A DNA stretch of 64,000 nucleotides, from the NCBI RefSeq assembly GCF_963667555.1, contig NZ_OY763421.1:2807562-2871561 (forward strand), given 5' to 3'. Below, one piece after another: positions 47,616-57,212 of the stretch. The notes under the pieces were generated by a model. The model saw only the letters and a program-made list of their open reading frames with translations. It did no database searches and was not told where the DNA came from. The position numbers and the translations under genes were made by a program. How positions within the stretch are numbered: the first letter of the stretch is position 1; every line of letters begins with the position of its first letter. The DNA is from an uncultured Methanolobus sp. GTDB taxonomy: Archaea > Halobacteriota > Methanosarcinia > Methanosarcinales > Methanosarcinaceae.

Positions 47616-49907
47616 TCAGCGCTTATACTCACTGCCAATTATCTCTCTGATCTTGGCTGCTGTCTTAGGTCCGACATTGTTGACCTCAAGCAGTTCTTCA
47701 TAACTTGCTTTCATCACATTTTCCACGGAACCAAAATGTTTCAGCAGATTTCTGGCTGCTTTCGGACCAATTTCAGATATTGAAGATACAACATACTCTT
47801 GCTGCTGCGGCAACATGGCTGCTGCCTTCTTCCCGTGCATATTCACTTCGCGTTTCTCATCAACCTGCTCTCTCTTTGCTATCTGCTGCAAGAGGGCAGC
47901 AGTATCTTCCGGGTCGCGCGTATAGAATATCGAAACTCCAAAATCCAGTGATATTGATGACAGGGTTCCATGTATTGCATTCGGACTAATTCCTCTGCAA
48001 TTGAAGAGGCTTTCACCCTCGATGATGAGTATTGGTTTTTCGTAAGCTCTTGAGAGATTAGCTATCTGCTCGAACAGTTTTTGCTCAATAAGCGAACCCA
48101 CAAAGTCCTGAGTATCTTTCCTTTCCGCAGCAATGCGGTCACTCAGGATGTAATCTCCAACTTCCAGCGTCTTTACTACTATCTCAACACCACTTCTGTC
48201 AAGTGAACGGGCAACAGAACTTCGAATCTCACGCTGGTCTACAACAATTTTGATATTATCCTTGTTTTCAGGTTTTGAATTCTCGTTGTCATCATATTCC
48301 AACAACGTTTTCTGGTCATTCCCGTTGCTATCCAGCATGAACTCTTCTTCAATTGAGCTGTTCTTTCTTGCCGGCATAGCTGACTGAAGCTCTCTCATGT
48401 TGTTCTGCATTTTCCTTTCCTTTGAAAGGCTGCTCCAGTAGTATCCTTCATCCCTGGTGCCTTTGGTAACAAGCACAACAACACGACCTTCATGCTTTCT
48501 TCCGGTTCGCCCTTTTCTCTGGATACTTCTAATTTCAGAGGGTATAGGTTCGTAAAACAGCACAAGGTCTGTGGATGGAATATCAAGGCCTTCTTCTGCA
48601 ACAGAGGTTGCCACAAGCACGTTATAATCCCCAGCTTTGAACTGCTCGATGATCTCAACCTGTTGCTTCTGTGTCAGTCCTTTATCCTTGTATTTTGATG
48701 CCTGTCCCACAAATCTCACAGGTCTTATGCCTTCGACTTCAGCGAGCGCTTTTGTAAGCATCTCAGCAGTATCACGATAATTTGCAAAAACAATAACTCT
48801 GGAGTGTGGTTTATTCTCAAGTTCATTGAGAACTATATCTTTCACATATTCCAGCTTAGGATGCTCAAGGTCGCAGTCTCTCAAGCGGTGCACGACCTGT
48901 CTAATGTAGAGGTCTTCTGCAAGTCGCTTTGATGCCTTGCTTCCGCTTTTAGAACCAGCTTCATTGTCAAGTCTCTCCATGTACATACGGAGTGCTTCAA
49001 GTCCCTGTGTTTCCGTAATTTCTACGGCGTGGCTTACTTTCAGTATCTCTGCAAGCAAGGAAATAGCACTGTAAACCGAAGTATCAGGCATCCCTCCTCT
49101 GAGTTCTCCCTGAAGCTTTGCCTGCAATCCAAGCAGGTCTTTTTTAGAAACAAATCTCTGGTTGTATATGGGATAACCAAGCTCAGTGAGCTTCTTGTAC
49201 CTATCTTCAAGAACCTTATTTAGCAGGTCTTTTATCTCTTTCATCTCGTCAGGAAGGTTGATGCGCTTCCATTCGATCTCTTTTTTATGAATGTAAGGTT
49301 TGACATCGCTGTCTGATTCAGTTTTAACCGCAACCGACTCGATGTGAAGTGATTCACAGACCTCTGCTATCTTCTCGTCCGAACTTCCGGGACTTGCAGT
49401 TATGCCAAGACAAAGAGGACTTTTTGCGGTTTCAAAATACTTCTCTGCAATATAAGTATAAGCATAATTTCCAACTGAACGGTGCGCCTCATCAAATGTG
49501 ATGTGTGTGACATCTTCAAGGCTTATCCTTTTGGTCAGTATGTCATTCTCAATGACCTGCGGAGTGGAAATGATAACTTTGCCTGTTTTCCAGAGTTCTG
49601 ACCTTTTCTCAGGAGTAACACTGCCTGTGAAAGTGAGGACTTCTTCCTCCGGAATATTCATGACGTTTCTGAAAAAGGATGCATGCTGCTCCACAAGAGG
49701 TTTTGTAGGCGAGAGCACCATAACTTTTCCGCCTAATTTTTCAAGGCGTGATGCCATTACAAGAAGACACACGACAGTTTTTCCTAACCCTGTTGGTAAT
49801 ACTACAAGCGTGGAAACATCAAGAGCCTTGCCTGCCAGGTCAAGCTGATATAGCCTCTGCTCCACAGTATCTGCTTTTATCAAAGGATGCTTGATATATT
49901 CCGGCAT
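47616..49907 (-). CDS. hef: Hef: archaeal helicase/XPF-family nuclease
   Basis: Processes stalled forks and branched DNA; the archaeal relative of FANCM and XPF. The superfamily 2 helicase at 1-500 has LPTGLGKT (about 37-44), FDEAHRS (DEAH motif) and QRKGRTGRKHEGRV (motif VI). A low-complexity linker follows (about 510-545). The nuclease domain starts VVDQREIRSSVARSL and has ERKDTQDFV, the ERKxxxD active site. A tandem helix-hairpin-helix domain (ISEIGPKAARNLL and VNNVGPKTAAKI) ends the protein. Helicase and nuclease sites are both intact. 763 residues, the usual length. Confidence 0.96.
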   Translation of the reverse strand: MPEYIKHPLIKADTVEQRLYQLDLAGKALDVSTLVVLPTGLGKTVVCLLVMASRLEKLGGKVMVLSPTKPLVEQHASFFRNVMNIPEEEVLTFTGSVTPEKRSELWKTGKVIISTPQVIENDILTKRISLEDVTHITFDEAHRSVGNYAYTYIAEKYFETAKSPLCLGITASPGSSDEKIAEVCESLHIESVAVKTESDSDVKPYIHKKEIEWKRINLPDEMKEIKDLLNKVLEDRYKKLTELGYPIYNQRFVSKKDLLGLQAKLQGELRGGMPDTSVYSAISLLAEILKVSHAVEITETQGLEALRMYMERLDNEAGSKSGSKASKRLAEDLYIRQVVHRLRDCDLEHPKLEYVKDIVLNELENKPHSRVIVFANYRDTAEMLTKALAEVEGIRPVRFVGQASKYKDKGLTQKQQVEIIEQFKAGDYNVLVATSVAEEGLDIPSTDLVLFYEPIPSEIRSIQRKGRTGRKHEGRVVVLVTKGTRDEGYYWSSLSKERKMQNNMRELQSAMPARKNSSIEEEFMLDSNGNDQKTLLEYDDNENSKPENKDNIKIVVDQREIRSSVARSLDRSGVEIVVKTLEVGDYILSDRIAAERKDTQDFVGSLIEQKLFEQIANLSRAYEKPILIIEGESLFNCRGISPNAIHGTLSSISLDFGVSIFYTRDPEDTAALLQQIAKREQVDEKREVNMHGKKAAAMLPQQQEYVVSSISEIGPKAARNLLKHFGSVENVMKASYEELLEVNNVGPKTAAKIREIIGSEYKR

Positions 49908-50085
49908 GTTACCATACTTGCAATGTTTGCATGTTCACCATTCTTTCTACATTAAGTGTCTGGCTTTGCATTATATACTTTCTTCAGACTTTTAAAGCTG
50001 AGCTAAGCATGGTGAAAGTATTGTTTAATTTCGGAAACGGGAAATGAAGTAATAATGTAAAAGAAAAAAAGAACAGAAAATGAAT

Positions 50086-51840
50086 TTAGAGTGCCTTTCC
50101 AGCACTCTCAAAGTCCTTACCCATGTATATCATTTCATAGACAAGGTCTGCAATTCCGTCAATAAGTGCACGGACCTGCTTCATGCTGTCCCTGTCCCTG
50201 ATGGTGACGGTGTTGTCTTCCAGTGTGTCATAGTCGATTGTGATGGAGTATGGGGTTCCAATCTCATCGTTCCTTCTGTAGCGTCTTCCGATTGTTCCGG
50301 AATCATCGTAGGAAACAAGCAGACCTTTCTGCTTCAACTGAGCTTCTATCTGTCTTGCAGGGTTGATGAGTTCTTCCCTTGTAAGCAGCGGAAGAATTGC
50401 AACCTGTACCGGAGCAACTTCCTTCTTGAATCTCAGGACAATCCTTGCTTCAGCGTCTTCGTCCTCAGCTTCTTCCTTGCCGCTGACCATTTCCTCTTCA
50501 AATGCGTGTTCCATGGTTGAGTAGAATATTCTGTCAATACCATAGGATGGCTCGATAACATGAGGGATGACATTTTCTCCGCTTATCTTCACCGTTTCCT
50601 CTGCAAACTCTACAATGTCTCCAGATACGGTAACTTCTTCTCCGTCAACTGTTACTGTGATATTCTCCTGTTCCAGTTCTGCCTGACCAAGTGCCTTGAG
50701 TGCATCAGCAACAGCTTTTGCTTTTCCCTTGAAGAGTGGACCGAGTTTGCCCATGTTTGGCTTGACGACGAATTGGGTAACCATCTTAGGTTCGCTGTAT
50801 TCCCTGTAAATTGAGAGTTCGGTCTTGCTCACAGCTGCATGTGCCTTCAGGTCATAGTCTGTCCTGTCTGCAATTCCTACAACTTCGACCCAGTCAAACC
50901 TTTCAGTCTGGATCTCAGCATCCCAGCAGTCGATTGCATAGTGTGCCATCTCATCTTTCTGGTGCTGCCTGAATCTAAGCTTGTCTGCTGCAATTCCAAT
51001 GCGCTGGAGGAAGTGATTTGTAAGTCCTATCTGGTAAGCAAGGAACTCGTGGGCAATTATACCTTTCTCAACTGCTTCACCGAGGGTCATTTTCTCAATA
51101 ACGCCTTTATGCTGTGCTTCTTCTGAGTAAAGGTTGACAACTGTGTCAGCAAACCTGCCGAAGTTTGCGTGTTTCTTGTCGTTAGGGTCAATGAATATCT
51201 CGGCTTCTGCCTGTGTGAATTCCCTGAGCCTGATAACTCCCTGTCTTGGTGATATCTCGTTACGGTAGGATTTACCTATCTGAGTGGCACCGAACGGGAG
51301 TTTTTCACGGTAGAATCTTGCAAGTCTTAAGAAGTCAACGAACATTCCCTGTGCGGTTTCAGGACGCATGTATCCCTGTCTTCCTGCACCCGGGCCGATG
51401 TTTGTTTTGAACATCAGGTTAAACTCATAAGCTTCCCCGAGCTCTCCTTCACATTCCGGACACCTGACATTGTTCTCTGCTATTACTTTGTCAAGGTCTT
51501 TGACGCTAAGTGCGTCAGCACAGTCAACCATCTTGTCCACAAGGTGGTCTGCCCTGAAAGCTTCTCCACAGCTCTTACATTCACAGAGCGGGTCTGAGAA
51601 TCCGCCAACGTGGCCGGATGCCACAAATACTTCTTCGATTCCGATAGTAGGAGCTTCGATCTCCATGAAACCTTCCTGTACGACATAGGTTTCTCTCCAG
51701 ATCTGCTCGATCCTGCGTTTCAGTGTGCTTCCAAGTGGTCCGTAATCGTAAAATCCGGCGGTACCTCCGTAAAGCTCAAAAGAGTTCCACAAAAATCCGC
51801 GACGTTTTGCCAGTTCTATTACCTGCTCGTATTTATCCAT
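50086..51840 (-). CDS. glyS: Glycyl-tRNA synthetase, class II
   Basis: Charges tRNA-Gly. The 584-residue protein has motif 1 near the start (RGFLWNSFELYGGTAGFYDYGPLG), the insertion with a zinc site (CECKSCGEAF and CPECEGELG), motif 2 FRNEISPRQGVIRLREF and motif 3 SYGIDRIFYS. The C-terminal anticodon-binding domain has VQVAILPLLTREE and DDSGTIGRRYRRNDEIGTP. Of the alpha2 archaeal/eukaryotic type. The gene stands alone with an AT-rich upstream region. Confidence 0.97.
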   Translation of the reverse strand: MDKYEQVIELAKRRGFLWNSFELYGGTAGFYDYGPLGSTLKRRIEQIWRETYVVQEGFMEIEAPTIGIEEVFVASGHVGGFSDPLCECKSCGEAFRADHLVDKMVDCADALSVKDLDKVIAENNVRCPECEGELGEAYEFNLMFKTNIGPGAGRQGYMRPETAQGMFVDFLRLARFYREKLPFGATQIGKSYRNEISPRQGVIRLREFTQAEAEIFIDPNDKKHANFGRFADTVVNLYSEEAQHKGVIEKMTLGEAVEKGIIAHEFLAYQIGLTNHFLQRIGIAADKLRFRQHQKDEMAHYAIDCWDAEIQTERFDWVEVVGIADRTDYDLKAHAAVSKTELSIYREYSEPKMVTQFVVKPNMGKLGPLFKGKAKAVADALKALGQAELEQENITVTVDGEEVTVSGDIVEFAEETVKISGENVIPHVIEPSYGIDRIFYSTMEHAFEEEMVSGKEEAEDEDAEARIVLRFKKEVAPVQVAILPLLTREELINPARQIEAQLKQKGLLVSYDDSGTIGRRYRRNDEIGTPYSITIDYDTLEDNTVTIRDRDSMKQVRALIDGIADLVYEMIYMGKDFESAGKAL

Positions 51841-52074
51841 GAATGCTCCTCGATAATTTGTGTATATCTATGATTCTTATGAGTTCATCGATATGCCCAT
51901 TGCATTTAACGGTAACGAAAGCAATTTTAAAACACCTATGTTCATAAATTCCAAATCCATGTAGTAATATCATATTTTTATAATCGCAATTATTATATGT
52001 GTGTTCATATATTGTATGTTTGAGCAAGGTCGAATCTCAATCAAATCATATCATATCGTACCACCATCTTAAAT

Positions 52075-52296
52075 ATGATTCAATTGGTCATTTCAACACT
52101 GGCCTTGCTCTTCCTATCCAACTTTTTGATATTGGTTACTATTTCTCCGATAGTGTTTTTTGTTGATGGGCTACTATTTGTTTTATTCTCGATAGTTATT
52201 TTCAATTATCTCAGGCTTTGTGTAGTGTTACACACGTCAAAAAAGAATGCATTTGTGAATAGTAAACAAAACCCCTTTGTTTCCACTGGAGTATAA
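52075..52296 (+). CDS. Possible small two-span membrane protein
   Basis: A 73-residue frame with two hydrophobic stretches (about 2-24 and 26-48) and a polar end. No Shine-Dalgarno; AATATG context could be leaderless. It occupies the gap between the divergent glyS and the convergent ADH-synthase gene. No family recognised; AT-rich spacer can produce such frames by chance. Confidence 0.35.
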   Translation: MIQLVISTLALLFLSNFLILVTISPIVFFVDGLLFVLFSIVIFNYLRLCVVLHTSKKNAFVNSKQNPFVSTGV

Positions 52297-52321
52297 AATA
52301 TATACTATGATAAATAAAAAT

Positions 52322-52372
52322 CAATTGAAAAATAAAAAGTAAATGATAAGTGCTCTTATAATTTGAGCACTT
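52322..52372 (-). terminator. Terminator of the ADH synthase gene
   Basis: On the minus strand AAGTGCTC/GAGCACTT forms a stem with a 9-base loop that includes the last codons, followed by T-rich ACTTTTTATTTTTC. Confidence 0.6.
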
Positions 52373-53147
52373 CTTCCGGTGTCATTCCGCCATGAACTAT
52401 CTTGGATATGTCGGACACCAATTTAGTAGGATTCTCAGACTGGAACACATTTCTTCCGATAGCGACTCCTTTTCCTCCTGCCTGGAGTGAATCGTAGATC
52501 ATTTCAAGAAGCTGCTGTTCGGTATCCATTCTCGGGCCGCCTGCGATAACAACTGGTACAGGACATCCGCTGACAACTTCCTTGAATGTGTCAATGTCAC
52601 CAGTGTAATTTGTCTTGACGATGTCTGCTCCAAGTTCTGCTCCGATCCTTGCTGCGTGCTTTACATACTCAACATCGTGTTCGGAGGTTACCTTTGGTCC
52701 TCTTGGGTACATCATTGCAAGAAGCGGCATTCCCCACTCATCGCACTGGCGGGCAACATATCCCATGTCCTGAAGCATTTCTGCTTCATCGTCAGCACCA
52801 ACGTTTACGTGAATTGATACTGCATCTGCACCGACTTTGATGGCTTCTTCAATTGATGTGACAATGACCTTGTGGTTTGGGTCAGGTCCAAGTGATGTTG
52901 AAGCTGAGAGGTGTATGATAAGTCCAATGTCTCTTCCGTATCCGCGGTGGCCGTGTTTTGGAAGACCCATGTGTCCGAGAACTGCGTTTGCGCCGCCGTC
53001 TGCAACTTTGTTCACAGCAGAAGGCAGGTCAATAATTCCTTTTATAGGTCCTGCGCCCACACCGTGGTCCATTGGAATGATGATTGCATTTTTGGTATTA
53101 CGATCGAAAATCCTTTCCATCCTGACAGATTTGCCTATTTCACTCAT
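52356..53147 (-). CDS. aroA': 2-amino-3,7-dideoxy-D-threo-hept-6-ulosonate (ADH) synthase
   Basis: First step of the archaeal alternative shikimate route: joins a 6-deoxy-5-ketofructose phosphate unit with aspartate semialdehyde. A class I aldolase-like barrel of 263 residues. [16 protein letters not shown] is the family hallmark, with Schiff-base Lys in [11 protein letters not shown] and the phosphate-binding [10 protein letters not shown]. Fructose-bisphosphate aldolase of the archaeal DhnA type is related, but this length and the MDHGVGAGP motif favour ADH synthase. The dUTPase gene precedes it by 53 bases on the same strand. Confidence 0.92.
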   Translation of the reverse strand: MSEIGKSVRMERIFDRNTKNAIIIPMDHGVGAGPIKGIIDLPSAVNKVADGGANAVLGHMGLPKHGHRGYGRDIGLIIHLSASTSLGPDPNHKVIVTSIEEAIKVGADAVSIHVNVGADDEAEMLQDMGYVARQCDEWGMPLLAMMYPRGPKVTSEHDVEYVKHAARIGAELGADIVKTNYTGDIDTFKEVVSGCPVPVVIAGGPRMDTEQQLLEMIYDSLQAGGKGVAIGRNVFQSENPTKLVSDISKIVHGGMTPEEVLKL

Positions 53148-53200
53148 GTTTGCGTGATTGCTTTAATTATAGATAATCCTAACGTAGATGTGTCACCGTG

Positions 53201-53713
53201 TCACAGATTCTCATGTTGGTACTTTCCGCTGTATCCTTCGGTAAGCTCGCTGTGCAGGTCAAAGAATATCAGTTGCATTACACGTGCATTTCTTTTCAGC
53301 CTGAATCCATGAGGGTTGTAGACAACAAGCATAGATTCACTTCTTCCTCTGTATCCTGAATCCCACACAGCAGTTCCTATATTTGCACCGCATCTGAGTA
53401 AAGTGGATCTTGGCCTTGCGATTGCAGCCCTGTCAAGAGGAATATTGACTATTTCATTGAATGTTATTTTGTATACTCCGGGTTCTAAGTCTGCCCAGTC
53501 GTTCTCATCGAATTCAATTGGTTCTGTGGAAGGTGTTTCTCTTTCACTGTTGTCAAAATCAACTGCACCGGAGCTACTGTATGTCTCGATACCCTTGAGA
53601 GTTAGTTCAACACTGTTTGGTTGCAACTGTGTCTCAGTATCGATCATATTCTCTACAAGTGGTGTTTCACTGTTTATCAATTCCCTTAGTTCGTTTCTGG
53701 ATAATAGGGCCAT
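53201..53713 (-). CDS. dut: Archaeal dUTPase (dCTP deaminase family)
   Basis: Nucleotide-pool sanitation: removes dUTP. A 170-residue trimeric beta-fold protein of the dCTP deaminase/dUTPase superfamily. Motifs: QPNSVELTLKGIE (as in dCTP deaminase QPxSxDxR), ARPRSTLLRCGANIGTAVWDSGYRGRSES (abridged) and NARVMQLIFF. The archaeal dUTPase subfamily matches length and motifs better than deaminase or bifunctional enzymes, where the catalytic Glu differs. Possibly in one transcript with ADH synthase. Confidence 0.85.
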   Translation of the reverse strand: MALLSRNELRELINSETPLVENMIDTETQLQPNSVELTLKGIETYSSSGAVDFDNSERETPSTEPIEFDENDWADLEPGVYKITFNEIVNIPLDRAAIARPRSTLLRCGANIGTAVWDSGYRGRSESMLVVYNPHGFRLKRNARVMQLIFFDLHSELTEGYSGKYQHENL

Positions 53714-53946
53714 GATTCTAGGTTTGCATTATTGGATATATTGTTTGTGAGTATCATTTCTCAAAGTGTAAACGTAATTATTTACTTCTGTTATATTTGT
53801 AAACCAATTAATTTATATTTCTTAGCATACATTTGAAATATGGTGAGTTTGAGGGTGTGTCCGTAATCTCACTTCCTTTTAGAGGGGAGTTAGGTATGGA
53901 ACACTGTACAGACTAAGAATCTAAAGCATTTAAAGGAGTGAATGAT

Positions 53947-54159
53947 GTGAGTAGCACAGATTTAGTTAAGAATGGAGCCAGACCTGAGATCATGTTCCGT
54001 GTCAGTTTAAGCCCTGATGGAACTACCTATCAGAAAGAGATATCTCTTGTTTTCCCTAAATATGTAAGTGCAGATCTTCCTCATTACAAAGAGGATTTTG
54101 CTTCCCAAACAAGGAACATTCAGGATGAATGTCACTGGCATTTCCAGATGGAGGATTAA
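53947..54159 (+). CDS. Small conserved-looking protein, unknown
   Basis: A 70-residue soluble protein (begins VSSTDLVKNGARPEIMF as read, with the GTG translated Met). A C-terminal half rich in His, Glu and Asp (DECHWHFQMED) could bind metal. The GTG at 53947 is preferred because AAAGGAG lies 9 bases upstream; an in-frame GTG at 53938 overlaps it. No family recognised; coding is supported by the strong ribosome-binding site. Confidence 0.62.
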   Translation: MSSTDLVKNGARPEIMFRVSLSPDGTTYQKEISLVFPKYVSADLPHYKEDFASQTRNIQDECHWHFQMED

Positions 54160-54329
54160 TTTTTTAGTCCTCTCTCTTTTTTGAATTCTGTTCTATATTT
54201 CTTTTTTGAGATCCTCTTTGATTTTCTATTCAATGAGTTTGTATCATTTGAATAAAATACTTTTATTTAATATGACTTGCAAATAATGAACTCGGAACAG
54301 GGTTGCCTTTCAAATGTGATCTTATTTAG

Positions 54330-56033
54330 ATGAGAAGTAATCAATCCTGGGTATTACGTGGGAACGATGCTATGGAATGTATAAAGTCTAGCAGTGTGGA
54401 AGAATATGATGATATTCGTTCAAATAGTAAAAATGATGCATCATTTGATTCCTCTCTGAATATCACTAACACAGTTCGATCAAATGATGCGGCTCAACAC
54501 AGTGAACCGGAACTTGATACCTTCGCAGATATTCACCTGAGCACTACAGATCGTTTCTTCATGGAGAAAGGTGACGTATACCGCTCACTTTTTGAGTATA
54601 ATAAGGCTGTCACTCTGCTCATTAACCCTGATAACTTTGAGATCATTGATGCAAATAATGCTGCATGTGACTACTATGGCTGGCCTCTTGATGTTATCAC
54701 ACGCATGAAAATACATGATATCAATACGCTTCCACCCGATAAGATAAGGGAAGAGATGCAAAATGCAGTTGCAGAAAAGAGAAATTATTTCCTGTTCAGG
54801 CATAAACTTGCAGATGGCCAGATCCGTGATGTAGAAGTATACAGCAGTCCTGTTATTGTAAATTCTCAGCAGCTTCTTTATTCTATAATTCATGATGTTA
54901 CAGAGCGCAAGAAAGCTGAAACTGAACTGAATAAAAGGAATATGCAGCTAAGAACTGCCCAGAAGATAGGTCATATCGGAAGCTGGGAGTTCAATCTGAA
55001 TACAGGTCTGGTGGATTCTTCTGATGAGGCAAAAAGGATCTATGGATATGATCAAGATACAGCTTTTTTGCTCATTAAAGATGCACAGGCAGTGGTATTG
55101 CCTGAATATCGCCCAATGATGGATGAGGCCATGAAGGGACTGATGGAACATGGTATCCTTTATAATGTACAGTTTAAGATAACCAGGCATAATGACGGTG
55201 CTATACGTGATATTCATTCAATTGCCGAGTATGACGCAGAGAAAAATACTATAATAGGTACGATCCAGGATATCACTGAACGTAAAAAAGCCGAAGATGC
55301 GTTGTTGCATGCAAAGATCGTTGCAGAAGCTGCAAATCGCAGTAAGGATGAATTCCTTGCTACTATGAGCCATGAACTGCGCACTCCTCTTACTTCGATC
55401 ATTGGTTTTTCCGATATTCTGAGGGATGAGATGTTCGGTGAGCTTAATGATAAACAGGATCGTTATGTAAATCATATCCTGGATGCAGGTAATCATTTAT
55501 TGAAACTCATCAATGATGTTCTGGATCTCTCTAAGGTCGAAGCAGGAAAAATGGAACTTCAGTATGAGTCTTTTTCATTATCTCTTGCAGTAGATGAAGT
55601 AAAAACTCTGCTTTCTCCAATGGCTATGGATAAGAGAATAAAACTTGTCATTGCTATTGATGAGAACATTGGTGAGATCAATGCGGACAGAACCAAGCTA
55701 AAACAGGTTCTCTATAATCTTGGCAGCAATGCAATAAAGTTCACTCCTGAAAAAGGTACGGTGTCTATTATTTCCAGGCTATCGGAAAATATGCTTCATG
55801 TCTGCGTGAAGGATACAGGAGTCGGCATTTCTGAAAGCGACCTGTCAAGACTTTTCCAGCCTTTCAGGCAACTGAATTCGTACACCACCAATGAGTATGC
55901 AGGGACCGGTCTTGGACTTGCTCTTGTAAAGAAGTATGTGGAAATGCACAACGGAAAAGTGTGGGTTGACAGTACTGTTGGCGAGGGTAGCGAGTTTTGG
56001 TTCTCGATTCCTGCAAAGATAAGTAACAAGTGA
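54330..56033 (+). CDS. PAS-domain sensor histidine kinase
   Basis: A 567-residue soluble kinase. Residues 1-75 are polar and unstructured-looking; PAS1 covers about 85-195, PAS2 about 200-320 (each ending in a DVTERKKAE or DITERKKAE linker). The HisKA domain has the phosphoacceptor His in SHELRTPLTSI (about 350), and the ATPase domain has the N box LGSNAIKFTPEKG, G1 DTGVGIS and G2 GTGLGLALVKKY. There are no membrane spans, so it senses an intracellular signal. No response regulator is adjacent. ATG at 54372 is an alternative start. Confidence 0.94.
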   Translation: MRSNQSWVLRGNDAMECIKSSSVEEYDDIRSNSKNDASFDSSLNITNTVRSNDAAQHSEPELDTFADIHLSTTDRFFMEKGDVYRSLFEYNKAVTLLINPDNFEIIDANNAACDYYGWPLDVITRMKIHDINTLPPDKIREEMQNAVAEKRNYFLFRHKLADGQIRDVEVYSSPVIVNSQQLLYSIIHDVTERKKAETELNKRNMQLRTAQKIGHIGSWEFNLNTGLVDSSDEAKRIYGYDQDTAFLLIKDAQAVVLPEYRPMMDEAMKGLMEHGILYNVQFKITRHNDGAIRDIHSIAEYDAEKNTIIGTIQDITERKKAEDALLHAKIVAEAANRSKDEFLATMSHELRTPLTSIIGFSDILRDEMFGELNDKQDRYVNHILDAGNHLLKLINDVLDLSKVEAGKMELQYESFSLSLAVDEVKTLLSPMAMDKRIKLVIAIDENIGEINADRTKLKQVLYNLGSNAIKFTPEKGTVSIISRLSENMLHVCVKDTGVGISESDLSRLFQPFRQLNSYTTNEYAGTGLGLALVKKYVEMHNGKVWVDSTVGEGSEFWFSIPAKISNK

Positions 56034-56055
56034 TAAAGTCGTTATTTTTGAAAAA

Positions 56056-56129
56056 TGGGCCCGGCGAAATTCGAATTCGCGATCTCTGCCGTGTGAAGGC
56101 AACGTCATGACCAGCTAGACCACGAGCCC
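56056..56129 (-). tRNA. tRNA-Val (CAC)
   Basis: Acceptor GGGCTCG pairs with CGGGCCC including a G-T wobble, discriminator A. Anticodon loop TTCACAC gives CAC. T-arm GCGAA-TTCGAAT-TTCGC. It lies in the spacer after the histidine kinase gene, in opposite orientation. Confidence 0.95.
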
Positions 56130-56192
56130 TGATAAAGAACAGAGTAAATTATGCGTTCGTGTCTATAAATGTGTCGTTGCCTGCATTATGTG

Positions 56193-56399
56193 TCATTCTT
56201 CTTTCTTTTTTTTTAAAAAGGCATAGGTTATTAAAGCCACTATTATTGCACCTGAAAAGATAGTTATTAATGCTGTGTTGTTTGGAAGGTATGTGTAGGC
56301 AATAATTGCCAACAGGGTTCCAAGAGCTACAGCAACAGGTATCAGCAAGGAATTTTGCTTTAGTGTCTTTTCTTCAATTTCTAATTTTGCCATTTCCAT
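56193..56399 (-). CDS. Small two-span membrane protein
   Basis: A 68-residue protein with a charged N-terminus (EMAKLEIEEKTLKQN), two membrane segments (about 18-37 and 42-62) joined by a PNNT turn, and a basic tail KKKKEE. No family recognised. AAGAGA before the start is a weak ribosome-binding site; Met3 could be the true start. The clean topology supports a real gene. Confidence 0.6.
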   Translation of the reverse strand: MEMAKLEIEEKTLKQNSLLIPVAVALGTLLAIIAYTYLPNNTALITIFSGAIIVALITYAFLKKKKEE

Positions 56400-56552
56400 G
56401 TCTCTTAAAGTTTTGCTATCTTTGGTAATATATATTTATTTATATGCTCGTGAAGGGTATATATACTTTATCCTTTTTTACAGCGTTTGTTTGAACAATT
56501 GTGCCCTAATTATGGCTTAAAACACGCGAATTGTGTACATCAAAATCTCAAT

Positions 56553-57047
56553 TTACTGTAGGAACATCAGAGTTCCTGCCGTGAGGTAAGCCAATGCTAC
56601 ATACCTCGCAGTTTTCCCTATGAACACATAGAAAGAGAATATCCTGAAATTAAGCTTCATAATTCCTCCCGCTGCAGTAATTGCATCTCCTATGATTGGA
56701 ACCCACGTAAACAGCAACAAAAAAGACCCATATCTGGCAAACAATCTATCTGTTTTTTTCAGTTGTTCATCAGAAATTGAAAAATACTTTTCAATAATAT
56801 CCTGTCTGCCTTTGATTCCAATGTAATATGTAGTGCATGCTCCTATGTAATTGCCAACAGAAGCAACCATAATTACAGGCAGAATAGAAAATCCTTTGCT
56901 TATAAGCAGGATCACATAAGCTTCCGAACCTATAGGAAGGACAGTTGATGCAAGAAAACTTGCAACGAACAAACCAGCATAAGCGTGCTCTTCAACAAGT
57001 AAGGACAGGATATCTATTCTTTTCAGCTCCCGTATTTTCTTTTTCAC
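56553..57047 (-). CDS. DedA/YqaA-like membrane protein (SNARE-associated family)
   Basis: A 164-residue membrane protein with about five hydrophobic segments. The hallmark of the family is GSEAYVILLISKG early, GNYIGACTTYYIGIKGR in the middle and FLLLFTWVPIIGDAITAAGGIMKLN (abridged) with the conserved Pro and Gly-Asp. Such proteins are linked to lipid scrambling or proton-dependent transport; function here is unknown. The N-terminus is basic (MKKKIRELKR). Divergent from the response-regulator kinase. Confidence 0.9.
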   Translation of the reverse strand: MKKKIRELKRIDILSLLVEEHAYAGLFVASFLASTVLPIGSEAYVILLISKGFSILPVIMVASVGNYIGACTTYYIGIKGRQDIIEKYFSISDEQLKKTDRLFARYGSFLLLFTWVPIIGDAITAAGGIMKLNFRIFSFYVFIGKTARYVALAYLTAGTLMFLQ

Positions 57048-57212
57048 GTCATTTGATAAAACATGCTAATGACATTTATATATTAATAGTTCTATATACT
57101 GCAATGTAACATTTACTCACTAGTGTAAAAAGCATCACATATAATCATAACTGCATTTCACAGAATAATCACTAGTCAATCTTACTTATAATTTGATTTC
57201 CAGGGCTTAAAA